A stretch of 64,000 bases of DNA from Nymphaea colorata (Eukaryota; Streptophyta; Magnoliopsida; Nymphaeales; Nymphaeaceae), in the NCBI RefSeq assembly GCF_008831285.2, contig NW_022204507.1, positions 2,340,814-2,404,813 on the forward strand. The letters run 5' to 3'. Shown here piece by piece: positions 56,620 through 64,000 of the stretch (positions within the stretch are counted from its first letter, which is position 1; each line of letters opens with the position of its first letter). Both the position numbers and the translations under genes were made by a program. The notes beneath the pieces were generated by a model. That model saw nothing but the letters and a program-made list of their open reading frames with translations. It was not told where the DNA came from and did not search any database.

Positions 56620-59259
56620 TTATCAATTATTTATTTAATTAATTAAGTAAATTATTTTGTATAATCATATAATATGTCCAAAACTCTTAGGATTTGATAT
56701 ACAATACATAATTCACAAATTTAAAAAGAAAAACCTTTCTCTATTAGAAAAACAATAAATTGTTTGATTTAATAAATTATATAATTTGATTAAATAATAC
56801 AAATTTATGTAAAAGAACACTTATTGCAATAAAGCTCAGAGGGCTAACCCAGAAAGTTAGTGAGGATGTGGAACAATGAATGTTTGACATCATTGAAACA
56901 CTATTTTTACATATATAAAGCAAAAGTCTTTTAATTAACTCAATGAAATTAGAAAAAAACATTAAGTAATGTCTTTCTTAAATGAGAAATAATGTGGGTC
57001 ACTTGATTTAATAATTTTCAATAAGAGATATCATCAAATAATAGTTTACTCCATCAAAATATGTTATTATTTAAAAATAATTAAATCAATGTTCAATATG
57101 CACAATTGATAAAAAAAAGTATGAAATGCCATATGAGTAACTTATGAAAAAATAAATTATATGAAAAACTTGTGGAAAAAATATAAAAATCATATAAAAA
57201 ATATGTTTTATAATAAATAGAAATCTCAAAAGCATTATGATATTCATTTTAAGTTGAAAGCATCTTCATTGTTTCAAATAAATATGTTTAATATAAAAAA
57301 ACTGCTAAACACATAAAAAAAATCTATCAAATTACTAATTTATTTATTTAATCAATCAAATAAATTATTTTATATAATCATATAATCCACTTAAAAGTTT
57401 TAGGTATTTTTTATATAACACATAATTCACGAACTTGAAAACAAAAGTCTTTAACTTAGTAGGAAAACAACAAATTGTTCGATTTAATAAACTATTTTAT
57501 ATATCATTGAAGTAATTATACAATTTTATGTAAAAAAAAAACTATTGTAATAAAGGTAAGAGGTCTGATAAATTATTGATATATCATTGAACATTCTTTT
57601 TATGAATGTGACACAAATTATTTTAATTAACTCAATGAAATAAAAAAAATCATTAAATAATATTTTTTTAATGAAAAATATTATGGGTCACCTGATTTAA
57701 CAATTATGATGAAGAAAGTATGAAAGTCAAATATACTAGTAAAAAAAAGAATTACGAGTTGTTTAGATGACACACTTAAATTCATTTCTTTAAAATTTTA
57801 AGTGAAGCCAAAACATAATTTTTTTTATACGATAAACTTACGAGTTTTTTTATTGCAAAAGTCAAACTATAGTTTTAAAATTTTAAGTGAAGTCAAAACA
57901 TAGTTTTTTAATCTTTTTTTTTATATACGATAAACTTACGAGTTGTTTTGTTGCAAGATCCAAACTATAGTTTTAAAATTTTAAGTGAAGCCAAAACATA
58001 ATTTTTTATTTTTTTTATATACGATTAATTTTCATATTTTTAAAAATACTCATTTTAAAAATACTCATTGAAGTAATTATACAATTTTATGTAAAAAAAA
58101 AAAACTATTGTAATAAAGGAAAGAGGTCTGATAAATTATCTGATATATCATTGAACATTCTTTTTACGAATGTGACACAAATTATTTTAATTAACTCAAT
58201 GAAATAAAAAATCATTAAATAATATTTTTTTAATGAAAAATAATATGGGTCACCTGATTTAACAATTATAATGAAGAAAGTATGAAAGTCAAATATACTA
58301 GTAAAAAAAAAAGAATTATGAGTTGTTTAGATGACACACTTAAATTCATTTGTTTAAAATTTTAAGTGAAGCCAAAACATAATTTTTTTTTATACGATAA
58401 ACTTATGAGTTTTTTTATTGCAAAAGTCAAACTATAGTTTTAAAATTTTAAGTGAAGCCAAAACATAGTTTTTTAATCTTTTTTTTATATACGATAAACT
58501 TACGAGTTGTTTTGTTGCAAGATCCAAACTATAGTTTTAAAATTTTAAGTGAAGCCAAAACATAATTTTTTATTTTTTTTTATATACGATAAACTTACCA
58601 ACAGCTATTTCACATTAAATATATTTTTTGCGATTAATTTTCATATTTTTAAAAATACTCATTTTAAAAATACTCCTTGAAGTAATTATACAATTTTATG
58701 TAAAAAAAAAAAAACTATTGTAATAAAGGTAAGAGGTCTGATAAATTATCTGATATATCATTGAACATTCATTTCACGAATGTGACACAAATTATTTTAA
58801 TTAACTCAATGAAATAAAAAAAAATCATTAAATAATATTTTTTTAATGAAAAATAATATGTGTCACCTGATTTAACAATTATGATGAAGTATGAAAGTCA
58901 AATATACTAGTAAAAAAAAAGAATTACGAGTTGTTTAGATGACACACTTAAATTCATTTCTTTAAAATTTTAAGTGAAGCCAAAACATAATTTTTTTTTA
59001 TACAATAAACTTACGAGTTTTTTTATTGCAAAAGTCAAACTGTAGTTTTAAAATTTTAAGTAAAGCCAAAACATAGTTTTTTAATCTTTTTTTTTGTATA
59101 CGATAAACTTACGAGTTGTTTTGTTGCAAGATCCAAACTATAATTTTAAGTGAAGCCAAAACATAATTTTTTATTTTTTTTATATACGATAAACTTACCA
59201 CACATTAAATATATTTTTTGCGATTAATTTTCATATTTTTGAAAATACTCATTTTATTG
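56620..59259 (+). repeat. Tandem array in the loop: one diverged and three similar units
   Basis: Units sharing GAAGTAATTATACAATTTTA start at 57509, 58070 and 58679, giving periods of 561 and 609 bases, the third ending near 59259. A diverged earlier copy (about 56620-57335) shares AATTAACTCAATGAAAT and GGGTCAC.TGATTTAA, and its head (TTATTTAATTAATTAAGTAA) is echoed at 57345. Each of the three later units holds three sub-repeats around TTTTAAGTGAAGCCAAAACA, at 57801, 57886, 57984; 58365, 58451, 58548; and 58973, 59059, 59149, spaced 85-98 bases. No frame is open for any length. Confidence 0.9.
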
Positions 59260-59419
59260 AAATTTCTTGATACAAGTTTTTTTATTAATATTAATTAAAT
59301 AAATACATTATTTAAGATATAATGTTTAGTTGATGTCTTAACTATAATAGTTTGTTTGTTTACACAAAAACGTTTAATTAAAATACAATATGAATTATTA
59401 ATTAGTTTTATGTGATATA

Positions 59420-59848
59420 GTTTTAAATTCTTTAAGTTAAATGGTAATATGGTAATTATTTAACTATTATTATATGTAACTTCATAAAAGTCATTACCTC
59501 TTAATCAGGTTATATCCTTTCATATATAATTTATATTATTCTTATATCATAACTTTAAGTTTGTGTGTTTGGCTAGACTTTTTGCCCAACCATTCATAGG
59601 TCGCAACTTCAAAACGTGGGGACACCAACTCATGCTTTAAGTTTGGATTCAGATATAACTTAAAATTTGGATCGGATTCGGATATAACTTAAAATTCTGA
59701 TTGGATGTAGATTTTAAAGTCGGATTCGGATATGGTATAAACTTCTTCTCATCCGAATTCGAATACTAATCCAAATCCGAATATATGAATATCTGAAAAA
59801 TTAGATATGATAGAAGGTACATCCAATCTGAATCCGTTGACATCCCTA
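59420..59848 (-). repeat. Right inverted arm of the foldback element
   Basis: Inverse of the left arm: it carries AAGTCATTACCTC, CCAACCATTCATAGGTC, CAACTTCAAAACGTGGGG and GATTCGGATAT-type sub-repeats, then the terminal CCGTTGACATCCCTA. It is shorter than the left arm because it has fewer sub-repeats. Confidence 0.8.
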
Positions 59849-59856
59849 TGTACAAG

Positions 59857-61017
59857 TTGTTAGGTGGTAGAATCCTGAGTTTCATCTTAGCCATCTAATC
59901 CATAGATTACATTATTTTCCATTTTAGTGGCCAAGAAATGTGTAATGCTTGGTTTCTTAGTGTTCCTTTTAACACACATTTGCAATGTAAACATGTGAAA
60001 GAGAGCTCCTCTACTCAAAGGCCATAATAGGAGAAAAAATGTTTGCAATCTATTGATGATAAAAATGCATACAAATCAAGGAGATTTTTCCCATTTGCCC
60101 AGGATGCTAGGCTGGAGAGGCGATCCATGAGATAAATGGGTCCCTGATGCGATCTGCCCTTGTAGCTGCTCAAATACTCGTCCAAGCTGCAGTCACTTCC
60201 CAAGATCCATTGAGGATCATTCGCCGAAGGAAGGGAAAATATAGGGAATACAAAATTTCAATCCAGTCGAACAGCCTCCCCAACTAAAAATGAGCCCCTA
60301 GGACGAATACAAGTAAGATGGCCCTTCCCAAAGTTTCAGCCTACAACAATCAAGAATGAGGGTGTGAGGCTTGTACAACCGATAGCGATACAAAATGAGC
60401 TCTCCCTCACTCAATCAAGCATTCATAGTCATACATCCATAGGTTCATCACACTATTCAAGCCTAGGTCCGTGCAAACCACGCCCGTAGACACCCCTAGG
60501 TAGGCTGTGCAATCCAGAACTGTGTCTTTGGCAAGATGTGCCGCCGAGGAGTCCACTGCTGATTGCAAATGGCAATAGCTGGCTGAAGCAAATACTACCT
60601 CCCCGTGTCTATAGAGGGGTTAGGCCTCACCTGTCGGAGCCTCGTCCGGCGTCTCCACAATTTCAATAAGAAGCTGAGATAGAACCAGGGATCGACTCCC
60701 TCTCAGCTTATTCAGCAACAAATCCACCAATGGCTGCCAAAACTGCAGCTGTCTCCAAGTCGCAGGCCTCCTTGTGTTCAATACAAACACAAGCAGATTA
60801 CTGTTCTGGAAAGACAGTAAAATCAGAGATATAGTGGAGGAGGTGCGTCACCCGAACAGCAACTAACCCCAATACTGTGATGATTTTGGGTGAAACTATC
60901 TTCAGATTGGCGCCGAAGATCGCCCTTCTCCTCCTTACAGCAAAAGGACTGGATCGTCGTCCTCTGCCAGCCTGCTATTTCCTGTGACCGAACACTTCCA
61001 GCCGAAAGGAAGCAGTC
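59857..61017. other. Sequence between the foldback and Copia elements, no recognised gene
   Basis: The part from about 60080 is richer in GC than the surroundings and has several open minus-strand stretches (60015-60203, 60823-61056, and a broken one with HGEVVFASASYCHLQSAVDS near 60540-60620). This suggests degraded coding sequence on the minus strand, but I recognise no family. The Copia LTR at 61018 cuts into it; CAGTC (61013-61017) would be the left copy of its target duplication. Confidence 0.4.
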
Positions 61018-61346
61018 TGTTGAAAGTAATCGTTTCAGCCAGCGCAGCATACTCAACGGCTCCTCTCAATCTTGCCTTTTGAAGCCCATTGAACGTTGAA
61101 AGGATTATTGCCATTCTCGCTAGTTTCCTCAATAATATTTATTCTTGTATGTAAAGTTCATCAAACGTTCATATTGATCAGATATTATATATGCCCTTGT
61201 AAATCAAAGAAAAAAAAGAGAGAAAGAAAATAGAGGAAAGCAAAGAGCTGCTGCTCTGGTGTTCTTCGTGGATGTAGGTCTATGAACCGAACCACGTAAA
61301 ATCTGTGTTTCAATTCTTCGTCTTCCTCCTCTCTCCCATTTCAACA
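61018..61346 (+). repeat. 5' LTR (329 bp) of the intact-looking Copia element
   Basis: It starts TGTTGAAAGTAATCG and ends CCCATTTCAACA, so 6-base inverted ends bound it. A TATA-like TATTATATAT lies at 61183-61192, a sensible place for the LTR promoter, with the R region expected just after it. Confidence 0.88.
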
Positions 61347-61358
61347 TGGTATCAGAGC
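61347..61358 (+). promoter_or_regulatory. Primer binding site for initiator tRNA-Met (perfect)
   Basis: TGGTATCAGAGC, followed by CA, abuts the LTR end directly. It is the complement of the 3' end of plant initiator tRNA-Met used by most Copia elements. Confidence 0.95.
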
Positions 61359-62108
61359 CAGGTTCCACCGTTCCTCTTGTCCATTGCCGGAGATCTAACC
61401 GCTGCACCTAATTTCAACAAAAAAGGGGGTTTTCTGATCAGACCTGATTTTCAGCAACTGGAGGCCGTCTGGTGGGCAGAGACGATTCCGTTAGCTCCTT
61501 TCATCTAGCGGGAACAATCTACTACATTTTGACGACAATCAAAGCAGATCTGCCTAGTTCGCCAGAGCATATTGGAGTTGGGTGAAAATCAGAGGTGCAA
61601 CAGGAAAACTCCACCAGCATGACTTCTATTTCTGGCGAGAAGAAAACCTTCACGCATTTTTCCCTGGAGACAGATCTCGGCCAGATCTTTGGAGCGTCCA
61701 ATACTCATCATCTCAGCAGCCCTCAGTCCAAATCTCTTATCGTTTGGAGGTCTGGGTGTTTTTTAAGGATTTTTGGAGTAGCAACCTACCCAGGCGTCCC
61801 CTGTTCATCGTCTATAGCAGAACCTGCCCTGCGACTGCAACAGATTGAGGACTTCAAGTGCATCGCGTTTCCTGTAGGGAGCTCGGTTGGAGCTCATCTT
61901 TGGGGCATCTAAACATAACTATCCAAGGGTGCTGTGGACCGATTTTCAGCGCAATCGGACCTCCGATTGATTTTTAATGAATTTTTGAGTGCGGAGCAAG
62001 CCTGTGATCGCTCGATCAGTCCTGTTCATCAGTTGGTTAAATCCCAATATCCAAAGGAGGAGATAGGAGCGATAGCTGCCACCAGCGTCAATCAGTGCTT
62101 GCTTCACC
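61359..62108 (+). other. Untranslated leader of the Copia element
   Basis: These 750 bases separate the primer site and gag. Two overlapping ORFs (61582-61848 and 61595-61912) lack known domains and are probably chance frames. A packaging signal would be expected here but cannot be recognised by sequence alone. Confidence 0.7.
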
Positions 62109-64000
62109 ATGACAGAAGATTCAAGCGTCGGAACCACCACCAGAGTGGTAGAAAAAATTATCGTGCAGGAGCAACCAAGCCCTGCAAACAAGATTACTTC
62201 TGTACTTCTAAATGGCAGCAACTATTTGGCTTGGTCCAAATCGGCGATGCTCTATTTAAGTGGCAGAAACAAGCTGGATTTCGTGACCGAAGATCTTCCA
62301 AGACCTGCTGAAACAGATCCGACTTATAGAGAATGGCGATCCACCAATCATCTCATAATGTCCTGGTTAATTAACTCTATGGAGCCTAAAGTCGCACGAG
62401 GATTCTATTTCGCAGAAACTGCTCATCAAATTTGGAGAAAGGCAAAAGACCTCTATAGTGAAAAAAATGACATTGCTCGTATGTATCAATTCTCTCAAGG
62501 TATTCGGGATCTCAAAAAGCACAACAAAAATTTTGGTGACCTGCTAGGCGACATCCAAGGTATGTGGGACGAACTTGACTATCTTATGGATATGTCTGCT
62601 ACACTTAGATCTCGAGAAAAGTTGCGTGAACAACAAAAAATTTTTGAGCTTCTTGCGACTCTTGGCCCAGAGTATGAACCCATCCGAAGCCAAATTTTAA
62701 TGTCCCTGGAGCTTCCTTCTCTTAGCACTGTTTGCTCAATTCTTATGAGAGACGAATCCAGAAAAAAGGTTATGTTTCAAAATTCTGATTCTTTTAAAGA
62801 GAACTCTAGCAATATAGAACAGGTTGCCTTCTATGGAGCCGATAAAAGCAGTGAACATAAATGGAAGAATCGTCCAAAACGATTTTGTTCTCATTGCAAA
62901 AAGGAGGGTCATACCAAGGAAAGGTGTTGGTTCCTCCACGGAAAACCCACCACCATGAGGACAGAAAAAAGAGAGAAGGGGAGCACCACTACCGTAGCCA
63001 ATGTTGCAACCAAAACTCTTGATACTTCGGATCTTCCTCAGCTGCTGAAAAAAATAAACGAACTGCTGAAAAATGTCAAGAATCACGATGATAAAGAACA
63101 TCAAAACAGTACGGCAGCTTCAGCAAGTGCTACTGGTAACGCTTTTACTTCACTCAAATCTGATTATTGGATTGTCGATTCTGGAGCTAGTGATCATATG
63201 TCTATGAACTGCCATAACCTTAGTAATTATTCTTCTATGACTAGAAAAAAATCTGTTGTTATTGCTAATGGTTCTTCTATGCATGTTCAAGGAGAAGGAG
63301 AATTAGATATTCTTAGAAATGGTGCTAAATCTAAAGTGCTCTATATGCCAGATCTCTCGACCAACTTGTTGTCCGTTTCAAAAATTGTTAGAGATTTAAA
63401 TTGTCAAGTTATTTTCTCTCCCACTAACGTTGTTTTACAGGACCCTATATCGAAGAGGAAGATTGGTGAGGGAACTCACGAAAACGGGCTATATATGCTG
63501 AAAATCAATGAATATGCCTTGACTGCCCAAATCAACCAAGAAGGTGAACTTTGGCATCGGAGACTTGGTCACCCATCACATCGTGTTTTGAATGTTTTGT
63601 TACCAAATTTGAATTATGACTCTCATGTTTGTGAAACTTGCAAGTATGCTAAAATGTCTAGACTTCCATTCCATGAATCTTTAAACAATGCTATGTTTCC
63701 TTTTGATCTTGTTCATACCGATGTATGGGGGCCGGCTCCCGTGAAATCTTACTCAAATTTTCGGTATTATCTCACTTTCATTGATGATTTTTCAAAAAAC
63801 ACTTGGATTTATCTATTAAAAACCAAGGATGAAGTTTTTTCAAAATTTCTAGAATTTTACAAAATGGTCGAAACTCAATTTGCAACTCGTATAAAATGTC
63901 TCAGATCCGACAATGGTACGGAATATAAAAACCAATTCTTTGAACAATTCAAAAAGGAGAGCGGGATGGACCATCAATTCACCTGTGTAGATACACCCCA
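62109..64000 (+). CDS. Copia Gag-Pol polyprotein, N-terminal 630 codons (truncated by window edge)
   Basis: The frame is uninterrupted from the ATG at 62109. Gag starts with the Copia N-terminal block LNGSNYLAWSKSAMLYLSG (about residues 34-52), then the UBN2-like region with IWRKAKDLYSEKNDIARMYQ and LATLGPEYEPIRSQIL. A CCHC zinc knuckle CSHCKKEGHTKERC spans residues 260-273. The aspartic protease motif is DSGASDHM with Asp357. The GAG-pre-integrase zinc motif has H483, H488, C508 and C511 (ELWHRRLGHPS, then CETC). The integrase core shows DVWGP with Asp538 and SDNGTEY with Asp601; the third catalytic Glu lies beyond the edge. Protease processing would release capsid, protease, integrase and RT/RNase H. 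All visible catalytic residues are present, so the element could be competent. The start codon is the first ATG in frame and gives a usual gag N-terminus. Confidence 0.95.
   Translation, partial: MTEDSSVGTTTRVVEKIIVQEQPSPANKITSVLLNGSNYLAWSKSAMLYLSGRNKLDFVTEDLPRPAETDPTYREWRSTNHLIMSWLINSMEPKVARGFYFAETAHQIWRKAKDLYSEKNDIARMYQFSQGIRDLKKHNKNFGDLLGDIQGMWDELDYLMDMSATLRSREKLREQQKIFELLATLGPEYEPIRSQILMSLELPSLSTVCSILMRDESRKKVMFQNSDSFKENSSNIEQVAFYGADKSSEHKWKNRPKRFCSHCKKEGHTKERCWFLHGKPTTMRTEKREKGSTTTVANVATKTLDTSDLPQLLKKINELLKNVKNHDDKEHQNSTAASASATGNAFTSLKSDYWIVDSGASDHMSMNCHNLSNYSSMTRKKSVVIANGSSMHVQGEGELDILRNGAKSKVLYMPDLSTNLLSVSKIVRDLNCQVIFSPTNVVLQDPISKRKIGEGTHENGLYMLKINEYALTAQINQEGELWHRRLGHPSHRVLNVLLPNLNYDSHVCETCKYAKMSRLPFHESLNNAMFPFDLVHTDVWGPAPVKSYSNFRYYLTFIDDFSKNTWIYLLKTKDEVFSKFLEFYKMVETQFATRIKCLRSDNGTEYKNQFFEQFKKESGMDHQFTCVDTP

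Larger units (their letters stand above)
56003..59856. mobile_element. 3.8-kb foldback element with hAT-like ends and 8-bp target duplication
   Basis: The element runs from 56011 to 59848. Ends read TAGGGATGTCAATGGATC and, inward from the right, TAGGGATGTCAACGGATT. TGTACAAG flanks it exactly on both sides (56003-56010 and 59849-59856). Inside the ends, long inverted arms (about 56011-56595 and 59420-59848) match: CCCCACGTTTTGAAGTTG, GACCTATGAATGGTTGG and AAGAGGTAATGACTT occur in the left arm and inverted in the right. The left arm also has six spaced TGAGTTGATATC units mixed with CCGAATCCGAA. Between the arms is a tandem array. No transposase-like frame was found, so it must move, if at all, with enzyme supplied elsewhere. 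The 8-bp duplication and TAGGG-type ends suggest hAT, but the foldback form is unusual. Confidence 0.88.
61018..64000 (+). mobile_element. Ty1/Copia retrotransposon, 5' part, apparently intact, running off the window
   Basis: Order: 5' LTR (61018-61346), tRNA-Met primer site (61347-61358), 750-base leader, then an open gag-pol frame from 62109 to the window end. The LTR has perfect TGTTGA...TCAACA ends and the coding frame has no stop, which points to a recent insertion. The 3' LTR lies outside, so LTR divergence and target duplication cannot be checked here. Confidence 0.93.

Noticed and set aside
57801-59175. Nine regularly spaced repeats that could suggest a CRISPR-like array
   Set aside because: Repeat and spacer are both duplicated within 560-610-bp units, spacers are not unique, and the context is a plant transposon.
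62736-63104. 122-codon minus-strand frame
   Set aside because: It is antisense to the well-supported Copia gag-pol frame and has no recognisable domain.

Overview
This window looks like nuclear DNA from a flowering plant. The reasons are Ty1/Copia retrotransposon remnants primed by initiator tRNA-Met, hAT-, MULE-, FAR1- and PIF/Harbinger-related sequences, many CT/GA, CA and TA microsatellites, GT-AG introns, and one intact SAUR auxin-responsive gene. I cannot place the lineage more precisely. There is no bacterial-style operon, no CRISPR array, and I saw no rRNA gene or organellar block. Most of the window is AT-rich, decayed repeat DNA.

Layout. 1-1.83 kb: broken Copia pol (integrase into reverse transcriptase), entering from the left edge. 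1.8-10 kb: mostly non-coding, with a LINE 3'-end fragment on the minus strand (6.06-6.46 kb) and a GC-rich hAT-like MITE (8.17-8.52 kb). 10.7-12.7 kb: a tandem repeat followed by the N-terminal part of a MULE transposase pseudogene. 13.46-13.97 kb: a second GC-rich hAT-like MITE with an 8-bp target duplication. 15.4-16.0 kb, minus strand: the SAUR gene, with a TATA box and an auxin-response-element-like TGTCTC just upstream. 19 kb: a Copia RT scrap and a GC-rich insert. 22.85-24.73 kb, minus strand: a FAR1/FRS-type (MULE-derived) pseudogene. 26.1-26.8 kb: a duplicated hAT-like element. 33-35.2 kb, minus strand: a degraded PIF/Harbinger element with both its transposase (one 82-bp intron still visible) and its Myb/SANT-like partner ORF. 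40.8 kb: a Copia gag scrap. 43-46.3 kb: exon-like stretches of an unrecognised, probably decayed gene, one with an in-frame 51-bp duplication.

The right third is dominated by three large elements. 46.86-50.03 kb is an internally deleted Copia element with both LTRs; a GC-rich hAT-like MITE sits inside the 3' LTR and has a perfect 8-bp duplication of LTR sequence. 56.01-59.85 kb is a 3.8-kb foldback element with hAT-like ends and a perfect 8-bp target duplication. It has long inverted arms and a core of tandem ~560-610-bp units, each holding three ~85-98-bp sub-repeats; it has no recognisable transposase. 61.02 kb to the window end is the 5' part of a young-looking Copia element: 329-bp LTR, tRNA-Met primer site and 630 uninterrupted gag-pol codons. 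Between the first two lies a single orphan exon of the COPII gene SEC31, with both splice sites intact but a one-base frame break.

Functionally, the only gene I would call intact is the SAUR gene. The gag-pol frame at the right edge is open but incomplete in view. Everything else is a relic, a non-autonomous element or spacer. The most unusual structure is the 56-59.8 kb foldback/tandem-repeat element, together with the related family of non-autonomous hAT-like elements scattered through the window.
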